A stretch of DNA of 7,513 bases from Candidatus Sumerlaeota bacterium (lineage in GTDB: Bacteria; Sumerlaeota; Sumerlaeia; MWCT01), in contig JAPLSR010000057.1 in NCBI GenBank assembly GCA_026398545.1, positions 1 through 7,513 of the forward strand. Direction: 5' to 3'. Below, piece by piece: positions 1 through 6,117 of the stretch. Positions within the stretch are counted from its first letter, which is position 1; the number at the start of each line of letters is the position of its first letter. A model generated the notes under the pieces. It was not told where the DNA came from and searched no databases. It was given only the letters and a program-made list of their open reading frames with translations. The position numbers and the translations under genes were made by a program.

Positions 1-264
1 ATTTGCCGGGCTCACAAGGGTCGGTTTATTGGGACAAGGCGGAGTTGATGTCGTGATCCCCAGGCTGTGACTATAACCCGCCGCAATCGCCACAAAATCG
101 CTGTTCGTAGTTGGCACATCGCATTGTCCATAAGTATTATCTCCCCAGGCGACAATAGAACCAGATTTCGCCGCCCACGTCGCGCCGCAATTTAAAAGCA
201 TAGCCGCAATAGCCATAGTGGCTATCACCAGAACCAGCTTAACTGACCACGGTTTTGATTTCAT
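1..264 (-). CDS. Secreted protein with one RCC1-like repeat, partial (C-terminus off the left edge)
   Basis: An open frame of 88 codons starts with ATG at 264 and runs leftward past base 1 without a stop. AAGGGG lies 7 bases before the ATG and is a good ribosome site. Residues 1-32 look like a Sec signal peptide: Lys2, Lys4 and Lys9, a hydrophobic core from about 10 to 24, then ATWAA as a likely signal peptidase I site. Cys26 follows LLN, which is a poor lipobox, so a lipoprotein is less likely. Residues 35-70 match one RCC1-like beta-propeller repeat, with VAWGDNTYGQC and then FVAIAAGYSHSLGI. After residue 70 the sequence changes to a Thr/Pro-rich stretch and PNKPTLVSPAN, which resembles a linker into an Ig/fibronectin-like domain rather than a second repeat. 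The protein is probably exported or surface-exposed; its function is unknown. It is divergent from the next gene. Confidence 0.7.
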   Translation of the reverse strand, partial: MKSKPWSVKLVLVIATMAIAAMLLNCGATWAAKSGSIVAWGDNTYGQCDVPTTNSDFVAIAAGYSHSLGITTSTPPCPNKPTLVSPAN

Positions 265-422
265 GGTATGACCCCTTAAAATTTATATTTCTACTAAATA
301 CACAATAACAAAAAAGTCAAGAGCATAATTCAATTTTAACAAACCCAAAACCTTGGATAATTCCACGCGGAGATATTTGGAATATATATTAGTTGAGAGC
401 ACTGAAATACTGCGGATTTCCC

Positions 423-448
423 CTCTGCGTTTGCTGCGTGCTCTGCGT
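423..448. repeat. CTCTGCGT short direct repeat
   Basis: CTCTGCGT occurs at 423-430 and again at 441-448, with a related GCTGCGT between them (433-439). The run ends in GAAAT. Runs of this CTCTGCGT type are found in intergenic DNA of unrelated environmental bacteria, which suggests a dispersed repeat; no function is evident here. It lies 11 bases before the palindrome at 460-478, and the two may be one repeat unit. Confidence 0.45.
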
Positions 449-459
449 GAAATAAAATC

Positions 460-478
460 AATCCGCCTCAGGCGGATT
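460..478. repeat. Short perfect palindrome (8-bp stem, 3-base loop)
   Basis: AATCCGCC and GGCGGATT are perfect reverse complements around a TCA loop. Read leftward, the hairpin is followed by a T-rich run, so it could end transcription coming from the right. Read rightward it is followed by A-rich sequence and would not act as an intrinsic terminator. Short palindromes of this GGCGGA type recur in intergenic regions of many environmental genomes, so a dispersed repeat is the likelier reading. Only one copy is in the window. Confidence 0.6.
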
Positions 479-642
479 AATAAAAAATGAACATTGCTAC
501 TTTTAGGAATTCCTGAACAAGTGCCCTCCATTTTACTTTTCAGTATAAGAACCATTGACACCCGTATCGGTTCTCTGATTGTGTAATTTCGTTAATCTGA
601 TGCCGCTGAATTTGACTAATACTCATATAAAAAGGTGGATTC

Positions 643-1587
643 ATGCCAAGGGAAAGACGTGAAAAGCTGGACAGGTTGCAACGGAATATCGAACGGATTA
701 TCAAGGGGAAGGCAGAGGTTGTTAAAAAGGCGCTTATTGCCATGCTGGCGCAAGGGCATCTCTTGATTGAGGATGTGCCCGGGGTCGGGAAGACAACCCT
801 CGCCCACCTCCTCGCCAACTCCATCTCATGCTCCTTCCAGCGAATACAGTTCACAAGCGACCTTCTCCCCTCCGACATCCTCGGAGTAAGCATTTATGAC
901 CCAAAAAAGGGCGAGTTTGAATTTAAAAAAGGTCCCATCTTCGCCAATATCATCCTGGCGGATGAAATCAATCGCACCACACCGAAGACACAGTCGGCAC
1001 TTCTTGAGGCAATGAACACCGCCCGGGTTTCCATAGACAAGATGACTTATCATCTCCCTCGACCCTTCATGGTGGTCGCAACCCAGAACCCCGTGGAGTT
1101 TCATGGCACTTTTCCCCTACCCAAGGCGCAGCTGGACCGCTTCCTGATGCGGCTCCACATTGGCTACCCGGAGCTCACAGATGAGATTGTCATCCTGAAG
1201 GAACAAAAGGCTTATGTGAACTTAGATGAGATTGAACCTGTCCTCTCCGATGTGGAGGTGCTTGCCATGCAGCAGGAGGTGGAGGGAGTGAAGGTTGATA
1301 ATGACCTTTTAGAATACATCGGGCGCATTGCGGCTGCCACGCGGAATTCGCCCCATATTGAGTTAGGCGTCAGCCCACGGGGCGCCCTGGCACTGCGCCG
1401 CGTCGCCCAGGCGAAGGCATACTTTGAAGACCGCGATTATTGCATCCCTGATGATATCAAATCCATGATAGAGGAGGCGTTGGCGCATCGTATCCAGGTG
1501 GCGAAATCATTCGAGAGCGGCGGCATCGGGGGGCACCGAGAGGATGAGGAAATCCTCAGGCAGGTCGTGTCCGATGTTGAGGTGCCG
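643..1587 (+). other. MoxR AAA+ ATPase portion of the fusion (residues 1-315)
   Basis: All MoxR landmarks are visible. Walker A is DVPGVGKTT (44-52). A GEFEFKKGPIFAN segment precedes Walker B, IILADEINR (103-111). Sensor 1 is in VVATQNP (144-150), the arginine-finger region is LDRFLMR (164-170), and sensor 2 is in GVSPRGALAL (242-251). MoxR proteins usually end soon after a ValProValPro-like tail, and here the tail is DVEVP (311-315), so the ATPase is full length. MoxR ATPases act as chaperone-like remodellers, often helping mature or insert cofactors into partner proteins with von Willebrand domains, and normally sit beside DUF58 and VWA genes. None are next to it here, so its partner is unknown. 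Confidence 0.9.
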
Positions 1588-2478
1588 GGATTCCTGGGGT
1601 CTCACCTTTGCGAATTTCTCCTTGAAAAAGGGCATGAAGTTATCTGTATGGACAATCTCTCAACCGGCTCTATCAGTAATATTGAACAAATTCGTGATGA
1701 ACGATTTACATTTATCAAGAAGGACGTGACGGAATATCTGTATGTCAATGGACAGATTGATTATATCCTGCACTTTGCCTCACCGGCAAGTCCCGTGGAT
1801 TACATCAAGATGCCGATTCAGACACTCAAGGTGGGCTCACTGGGAACGCATAAGGCGCTTGGACTTGCGAAAGAAAAGCGGGCGGTCTTTCTCCTCGCCT
1901 CCACATCTGAAGTCTATGGCGACCCCCTTGTCCATCCGCAGAGGGAGGATTACTGGGGCAATGTGAATCCAATCGGTCCACGGGGCGTGTATGATGAGGC
2001 GAAGAGGTTTGCCGAAGCGCTCACCATGGCTTATCACCGCTATCATGACATCTCCACACGCATTGCGCGAATCTTCAACACTTATGGACCGCGGATGCGC
2101 CTGCATGACGGACGCGTTGTACCCCAATTTATTGACCAGGTGCTGAACAGTAAACCTCTCACCGTGTATGGCGATGGTAAGCAGACTCGCAGTTTCTGTT
2201 ATGTCTCTGACATGATTGAGGGGATTTACAGACTGATGGTCTCCAATCTCTCCGAGCCTGTTAACATTGGCAATCCGCAGGAGATGACCATCCTGGAATT
2301 TGCCGAGATAATTCAGAAGGTTTGGGGCAAGAGGTGTGAGGTTCGTTTTGAGCCATTGCCGGTTGATGACCCGAGGACAAGGAGACCGGATATTACCAGG
2401 GCGCGCGCCCTCCTCAACTGGGAGCCGATAGTGACCATTGAGGATGGTTTGAAAAAGACGCTTGACTGGTTTAAATAA
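643..2478 (+). CDS. MoxR-type AAA+ ATPase fused in frame to N-terminally clipped UDP-glucuronate decarboxylase
   Basis: This 611-residue open frame joins two proteins that are normally separate. The ATG at 643 is preceded by AGGTGG (633-638), and the first residues match the usual MoxR start (a basic helix, then IERIIKGKAEVV). Residues 1-315 are an essentially complete MoxR ATPase. Residues 316-611 are a UDP-glucuronate decarboxylase lacking its first 10-15 residues. No stop or frameshift separates them, and no in-frame start lies near the joint that could give a separate decarboxylase; the first Met after it, residue 336, is already past the NAD-binding loop. Both halves keep their other conserved residues, so neither has decayed for long. 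The gene leads a rightward group with Ugd (72 bases downstream) and a PilT-like ATPase. Possible explanations are a true fusion, a recent deletion, or an assembly chimera. I am sure of both identities and unsure that the fused form is biological. Confidence 0.85.
   Translation: MPRERREKLDRLQRNIERIIKGKAEVVKKALIAMLAQGHLLIEDVPGVGKTTLAHLLANSISCSFQRIQFTSDLLPSDILGVSIYDPKKGEFEFKKGPIFANIILADEINRTTPKTQSALLEAMNTARVSIDKMTYHLPRPFMVVATQNPVEFHGTFPLPKAQLDRFLMRLHIGYPELTDEIVILKEQKAYVNLDEIEPVLSDVEVLAMQQEVEGVKVDNDLLEYIGRIAAATRNSPHIELGVSPRGALALRRVAQAKAYFEDRDYCIPDDIKSMIEEALAHRIQVAKSFESGGIGGHREDEEILRQVVSDVEVPGFLGSHLCEFLLEKGHEVICMDNLSTGSISNIEQIRDERFTFIKKDVTEYLYVNGQIDYILHFASPASPVDYIKMPIQTLKVGSLGTHKALGLAKEKRAVFLLASTSEVYGDPLVHPQREDYWGNVNPIGPRGVYDEAKRFAEALTMAYHRYHDISTRIARIFNTYGPRMRLHDGRVVPQFIDQVLNSKPLTVYGDGKQTRSFCYVSDMIEGIYRLMVSNLSEPVNIGNPQEMTILEFAEIIQKVWGKRCEVRFEPLPVDDPRTRRPDITRARALLNWEPIVTIEDGLKKTLDWFK
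1588..2478 (+). other. UDP-glucuronate decarboxylase portion (UDP-xylose synthase), residues 316-611, N-terminus missing
   Basis: This is an extended short-chain dehydrogenase of the UXS group, which oxidises UDP-glucuronate at C4, loses CO2 and re-reduces the ketone to give UDP-xylose, using a tightly held NAD+. It starts at GFLGSHL, the second half of the usual VTGGAGFLGSHL motif. The NAD-ribose Asp is in MDN (337), the LASTSEVYGDP strand is at 418-428, and the catalytic pair is Tyr450 and Lys454 in GVYDEAK. RIFNTYGPRM (476-485), NIGNP (541-545) and the closing NWEP and LDWF match the family. UXS enzymes are about 310-320 residues and this part has 296. The first Gly of GxxGxxG is replaced by Glu313 from the MoxR tail, and the native first strand is gone, so NAD binding may be impaired unless the MoxR tail substitutes. 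Confidence 0.88.
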
Positions 2479-2479
2479 A

Positions 2480-2530
2480 ATTGATTGATTGAGTGATTGA
2501 TTCAATGACTCAATGATTCAATGAATCAAT
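2480..2530. repeat. 51-base imperfect palindrome built from 8-base repeats
   Basis: The left arm (2480-2500) and right arm (2510-2530) pair over 21 positions around a 9-base loop, with two G-G mismatches and one G-U in RNA. The left side is tandem units TTGATTGA, TTGAGTGA, TTGATTCA; the right side is TCAATGAC, TCAATGAT, TCAATGAA, TCAAT. Both have a period of 8 and are near complements of each other. It lies just after the decarboxylase stop and 6 bases before the Ugd Shine-Dalgarno site. As RNA it would form a long AU-rich hairpin. No T-run follows, so it is not a classical terminator. An intercistronic stability element or a dispersed repeat is possible. Confidence 0.7.
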
Positions 2531-2550
2531 TGTGATAAAGGAGTTGCTTA

Positions 2551-3843
2551 ATGAATGTCTGCGTCATCGGCACTGGCTATGTGGGACTTGTGACGGGCGC
2601 TGTCTTTGCCGACCTCGGCAATGAGGTCTATTGCGTGGATAATGACAAAAGAAAGATAGAGATGCTTAATCGCGGGGAGATGCCCATATACGAGCCGGGA
2701 CTCAAGGAGATGGTTCGGCGCAATGTGGAGGATGGACGTCTCTTCTTTTTCACCAGCGTGGCAAAGGGGATGAAATCTGCCAAAGTCATCTTCATTGCGG
2801 TCGGGACCCCATCCAGGGCAAATGGGGAGACCGACCTGTCCGCCGTTGCGGCTGTGGCAAAGGATATTGCTCTCCACCTTGACGATTATAAAATCATTGT
2901 TAACAAGAGCACGGCGCCGGTGGGGACAGGTAATTTTGTCCGCAATGTGATTGAGAAATACCAACGCACCAACGTGGAATTTGATGTGGTTTCCAATCCG
3001 GAGTTTTTAAAGGAGGGATGCGCCATTGCGGACTGTTTGTATCCTGACCGCATTGTGATTGGTGTGTCCAATCATCATGTGGCGATGGCGCTTCTCGAAT
3101 TATATGCGCCTCTGGAGCGACCCATGCTGATTACGGATGTGGAAAGCGCGGAGGTCATCAAATACGCCTCCAATGCCTTTCTCGCCACCAAGATTTCATT
3201 TATAAATTTTATCGCTAATCTGTGTGAAAAGGCTGGGGCGGATGTCTCGCTTGTTGCCAAGGGGATGGGTTATGACTCGCGCATCGGGAAGGACTTTCTG
3301 CAAGCGGGGCTGGGCTATGGCGGCTCATGTTTTCCCAAGGACACCCTTTCCTTGCTTCATACGGCGCGAAATTTCAGGGAGGATACCTCCCTCCTTGAGG
3401 CGGTGGTCAAAATCAACCAGGAACGGGTGCCTAAATTCGTGGGGCGAATCGAGCAGAAATTAAACCCCATAAAAGGGAAGGTGGTGGGCGTGCTCGGTCT
3501 TGCCTTCAAGCCGAACACGGATGACCTTCGTGATGCCAAGAGTCTTGAGATTATCAACAACCTGTTGAAAAAGAAGGCAATTATCAGGGTTTATGACCCC
3601 GTCGCCATGGAGAACGCCAGCACTATACTTAAAAATGTGACATTTTGTAAAAATGCCTATGAGGTCGCACATGGTGCGGACGCCCTCGTGATTGTCACAG
3701 ACTGGAATGAGTTTAAGCTGCTGAACCTGGAAAAACTCCGTCAGGAGATGAGGAAACCGTATCTCTTTGATGGGCGCAACATTTATAATAAAGAACGCGC
3801 CGAAAGGGCGGGTTTTGAATATTTCTGTATCGGCAAGAGGTGA
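2551..3843 (+). CDS. ugd: UDP-glucose 6-dehydrogenase
   Basis: This cytoplasmic enzyme oxidises UDP-glucose to UDP-glucuronate with two NAD+, feeding polysaccharide synthesis and UDP-xylose formation. At 430 residues it has normal length. The start is fixed by AAAGGAG (2537-2543), 7 bases before ATG, and by the N-terminal Rossmann motif GTGYVG (7-12), followed by Asp30 for NAD ribose. STAPVGT (120-126) and NPEFLKEG (149-156) are family motifs. Lys204 and Asn208 are in the central helix. The catalytic Cys260 and Asp264 are in GYGGSCFPKD (255-264). The C-terminal UDP-binding domain has GLAFKPNTDDLRDAKS (316-331). One oddity: the usual FINE after the central helix reads FINF (217-220), away from the known catalytic residues. 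The neighbour upstream carries the next pathway step (UXS), and the downstream ATPase starts 7 bases after the stop, so co-transcription is likely. Confidence 0.96.
   Translation: MNVCVIGTGYVGLVTGAVFADLGNEVYCVDNDKRKIEMLNRGEMPIYEPGLKEMVRRNVEDGRLFFFTSVAKGMKSAKVIFIAVGTPSRANGETDLSAVAAVAKDIALHLDDYKIIVNKSTAPVGTGNFVRNVIEKYQRTNVEFDVVSNPEFLKEGCAIADCLYPDRIVIGVSNHHVAMALLELYAPLERPMLITDVESAEVIKYASNAFLATKISFINFIANLCEKAGADVSLVAKGMGYDSRIGKDFLQAGLGYGGSCFPKDTLSLLHTARNFREDTSLLEAVVKINQERVPKFVGRIEQKLNPIKGKVVGVLGLAFKPNTDDLRDAKSLEIINNLLKKKAIIRVYDPVAMENASTILKNVTFCKNAYEVAHGADALVIVTDWNEFKLLNLEKLRQEMRKPYLFDGRNIYNKERAERAGFEYFCIGKR
3837..3842 (+). promoter_or_regulatory. Ribosome binding site that fixes the PilT-like start
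   Basis: GAGGTG overlaps the Ugd stop codon and lies 8 bases before the ATG at 3851. It supports that ATG over the longer in-frame start at 3767, which would place 28 residues unlike any PilT inside the Ugd gene. The overlap of this site with the stop of Ugd suggests translational coupling. Confidence 0.7.
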
Positions 3844-3850
3844 AATAAAA

Positions 3851-4948
3851 ATGATTAAACTGGACACCCTACTGCAAGAGATGCCGGAACGCGGCGCCTC
3901 CGACCTGTTTCTCAAGGCAGGGTCACGCCCTATGTTCCGCATTGATAATTCGATTGAATCTTCTAATTTCCCCGTACTGGATGTTACTGATGTCCGCACC
4001 ATTGCCAACTCCCTTATGAGTGAGGAACAGATTCACTATTTTGAACAATATCACGAGATGGACCTCGCCGTTGGCATCCGGGGCATCGGTCGCTTCAGGG
4101 TCAACGTATTTCTCCAGAGAAGCAGTGTCGGGCTTGTCTTCAGGTATATCACGCATCCGACCTTCACCTTTGAACAGCTGAATCTCCCGCCTGCGGTGAA
4201 GGCGCTTTCTGAGAAACGCAGAGGTCTTGTGCTTGTAACCGGCACCACAGGAAGCGGCAAATCCACCTCCCTCGCCGCCATGATTAATCACATCAACAAC
4301 ACCCGCCGCTGTCACATAATTACCGTTGAAGACCCGATTGAGTTCCTTCACGCGGATAATATGGCGATCATCAATCAGCGCGAGGTGGGTTTTGACACCA
4401 AAAATTTCAACGAGGCGCTTCGCCACATCCTCCGCCAGAGTCCCGATGTCATCCTTATCGGCGAGATGCGCGACCTTGAAACCATCCAGACTGCCATCTC
4501 AGCCGCCGAAACTGGTCACCTTGTCTTCTCCACCCTGCACACTATCGATACAGTCCAGACCGTTGACCGCATCATCAATTATTTCCCCGCCTACCTCCAT
4601 GCACAGATTCGCATGGAGCTCTCTCTCACCCTGAACGGCGTTATCAGTATGCGTCTCTTGCCGCATGCCTCCGGCAAGGGACGTGTCCCCGCCGTGGAAA
4701 TCATGATAAACACCCCAACAGTCAAGAAACTCCTTCATGAGGGGAGGACACTTGAGCTCCCCAAATTCATTGAGGGCGGACGCGACGTTGGAATGCAGAC
4801 CTTCAATCAGGCACTCTATGACCTTTACGCAAAGAAAATAATCAAGCTCGAGGACGCCCTTGCCTATGCCACAAGTCCCGAGGAACTCCGATTGATGGTG
4901 GAGGGAATCGCATCGGGGGTCAAGGCAAAGGAAATGGCGAATTATTGA
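3851..4948 (+). CDS. PilT/PilU-family type IV pilus retraction ATPase
   Basis: This 365-residue secretion-type ATPase would power retraction of type IV pili at the inner-membrane base. The N-terminal domain (about 1-115) has the family-typical GASDLFLKAG start. The motor domain has Walker A GTTGSGKSTS (131-140), an Asp box ITVEDPIEF (157-165), Walker B ILIGEMRD (201-208, Glu205) and a His box AAETGHLVFSTLHT (218-231). The C-terminal PilT signature AIRNLIRE is here TVKKLLHE (290-297). Together with RVPAVEIMINTP and GMQTFNQALYDLY, this fits PilU-like or divergent PilT members better than classical PilT. The family assignment is firm; the PilT versus PilU choice is not. No other pilus gene is visible, so it is separated from the assembly machinery. 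It follows Ugd by 7 bases and ends 12 bases before the converging glycosyltransferase, with no intrinsic terminator between. Confidence 0.92.
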   Translation: MIKLDTLLQEMPERGASDLFLKAGSRPMFRIDNSIESSNFPVLDVTDVRTIANSLMSEEQIHYFEQYHEMDLAVGIRGIGRFRVNVFLQRSSVGLVFRYITHPTFTFEQLNLPPAVKALSEKRRGLVLVTGTTGSGKSTSLAAMINHINNTRRCHIITVEDPIEFLHADNMAIINQREVGFDTKNFNEALRHILRQSPDVILIGEMRDLETIQTAISAAETGHLVFSTLHTIDTVQTVDRIINYFPAYLHAQIRMELSLTLNGVISMRLLPHASGKGRVPAVEIMINTPTVKKLLHEGRTLELPKFIEGGRDVGMQTFNQALYDLYAKKIIKLEDALAYATSPEELRLMVEGIASGVKAKEMANY

Positions 4949-4960
4949 CGGTTGTGGTTT

Positions 4961-6025
4961 TCATGCGCCGGATGCGGGACCTTCCCCATGGTTAAGCCCT
5001 GAATCCACTAAGGATTCTGCGGCACGGAAAAGCTCCTCCGGAGTGATGGACGCAAGGCAGGCAAGCCGACGAGAGTCCTTATAGCGACACCGGGTTTTCC
5101 AACAGGGGACACAGGATATATCATACTTCTGGATGGCAATACAGCGTCTGCCATAGGGTCTGTTCCGCCGGGCATCCGATGCGCCAAAAAAGGAAAGCAC
5201 AGGCACGTTCAGGGCGGCTGCAATGTGTGTGGGTCCTGTATCGCCCCCTATAAAAAGTCCCGCACGGGAAATGAGGCGGACGAGCTGTTGGATAGTTGTG
5301 GGCGGAGCCACATACGCTCTGGCTCCGAGCGATTTTATAAGTTCCGATAATTCCTTTTCCAGAGACTCCTCCCCCGGTCCCCACACGATGATAATTTTCA
5401 ATCCCTTCTCAAGATGAAGAAGTGCGCACAGGCGCGCCAGAGTTGTGAGCGGCAGACGCTTGGTGCTCCATCCTGCGCCAGGGCTCACGGCAACAAAATA
5501 TCCATCGACATCAAAAGGAACCTTTTCCCGACTGAAATCGGGAAAAACAAAGTGGACAGGTGGATTTTTAATCTTTAGTGGCTGGAGGAGTGTAAGATTT
5601 TTCTCCACAATATGAAGCGGACGAGAAGGTCGCACTTTGACATTGGTAAAGAGTTTGTTCAGTTCCCGCCCGTCCTCATCGCCAAATCCGACAATGCGCG
5701 ACGCACCGGAAAAATAGGCGGCAAGACCACTTTTGGTGAGTCCCTGAAAGTCTATCGCCCAGTCATATTTCACGCCGCGGATCTTTTTGAAAAAAGGCAC
5801 GATGTTGGAAAAAAAATATCTTCGGAATTCCCTTCGCCATTTCCTGCGAAAGATGTAAAGGTTATTTATCTGGGGATGCCCGATGAGGAGTTGCGCGGGG
5901 TTTTCCTCCACCATCCAGTCAATCTGAGCATCGGGATAGGCGGTGCGGAGGGCATTCAATGCGGGCAGGACATGCACCACATCACCAATGGATGTCAGAC
6001 GAACGAGCAGAATCTTGCTACTCAT
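4961..6025 (-). CDS. Glycosyltransferase family 9 (heptosyltransferase-like)
   Basis: This protein of 354 residues resembles the lipopolysaccharide heptosyltransferases, which add ADP-heptose to the inner core at the cytoplasmic face of the inner membrane. The N-terminal motif is LTSIGDVVHVLPAL (10-23), with Asp15 at the position of the WaaC catalytic Asp. DFQGLTKSG (92-100), SPGAGWSTKRLP (181-192, with the donor-binding Lys189) and GGDTGPTHIAAAL (260-272) are typical. A cysteine cluster (C305, C308, C313, C323) near the C-terminus is common in this family. I chose ATG at 6025 because the family begins with a short tail before KILLVRL; an ATG at 6049 and a TTG at 6058 are possible but add unrelated residues. 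No good Shine-Dalgarno site precedes any of them. The donor sugar cannot be told from sequence, and other GT9 enzymes act on O-antigen or capsule. It is transcribed toward the PilT-like gene. Confidence 0.9.
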   Translation of the reverse strand: MSSKILLVRLTSIGDVVHVLPALNALRTAYPDAQIDWMVEENPAQLLIGHPQINNLYIFRRKWRREFRRYFFSNIVPFFKKIRGVKYDWAIDFQGLTKSGLAAYFSGASRIVGFGDEDGRELNKLFTNVKVRPSRPLHIVEKNLTLLQPLKIKNPPVHFVFPDFSREKVPFDVDGYFVAVSPGAGWSTKRLPLTTLARLCALLHLEKGLKIIIVWGPGEESLEKELSELIKSLGARAYVAPPTTIQQLVRLISRAGLFIGGDTGPTHIAAALNVPVLSFFGASDARRNRPYGRRCIAIQKYDISCVPCWKTRCRYKDSRRLACLASITPEELFRAAESLVDSGLNHGEGPASGA

Positions 6026-6117
6026 ATTAAAAAGGCTTACAAATCGCATCGATTCCAAGTCAATGGAAAAACATCCGACATCAGAAATTTATGGGGTGAA
6101 ATTAAACAGAAAACCTC

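Larger units (their letters stand above)
265..642. other. Non-coding region between divergent genes
   Basis: These 378 bases separate the leftward secreted-protein gene from the rightward fusion gene, so promoters for both should lie here. It is mostly AT-rich and I see no credible protein gene; the minus-strand open frame at 283-561 is basic, low in complexity and unlike any family. It holds a perfect 8-base-pair hairpin (460-478), a repeated CTCTGCGT (423-430 and 441-448), and a 6-base inverted repeat AGAACC/GGTTCT (548-553 and 569-574) flanking TTGACA at 555-560. That TTGACA would be a perfect -35, but no convincing -10 follows at 16-18 bases, so I do not call a promoter. Confidence 0.7.

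Noticed and set aside
283..561. Minus-strand frame of 92 residues in the left intergenic region
   Set aside because: It is rich in Arg, Ser and Leu with no family match, covers repeats and a palindrome, and has no convincing ribosome site.
555..583. Promoter for the fusion gene with -35 TTGACA at 555
   Set aside because: Hexamers at 16-18 bases (for example GATTGT) match the -10 consensus at only three positions, so the call is not supported.
1544..1729. Frameshift explanation for the MoxR/UXS joint
   Set aside because: I read the other two frames upstream of 1588 and neither codes for the missing VTGGAG start of UXS, so the N-terminus is absent and not merely out of frame.
1837..2505. Long minus-strand open frame (222 residues) opposite the UXS part
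   Set aside because: It lies entirely antisense to a strongly conserved enzyme and its translation resembles no family. It follows from codon bias of the real gene.
2480..2530. CRISPR-like array or intrinsic terminator at the 8-base repeats
   Set aside because: The units are too short and lack unique spacers for a CRISPR array, and no T-run follows the hairpin for a terminator.
3767..3850. Upstream start of the PilT-like gene at 3767
   Set aside because: It would add 28 residues inside Ugd that do not match PilT; the ATG at 3851 has a good ribosome site and the normal family start.
3460..4008. Minus-strand open frame (182 residues) across the Ugd/PilT boundary
   Set aside because: It overlaps two well-supported genes on the other strand and has no recognisable motif or ribosome site.
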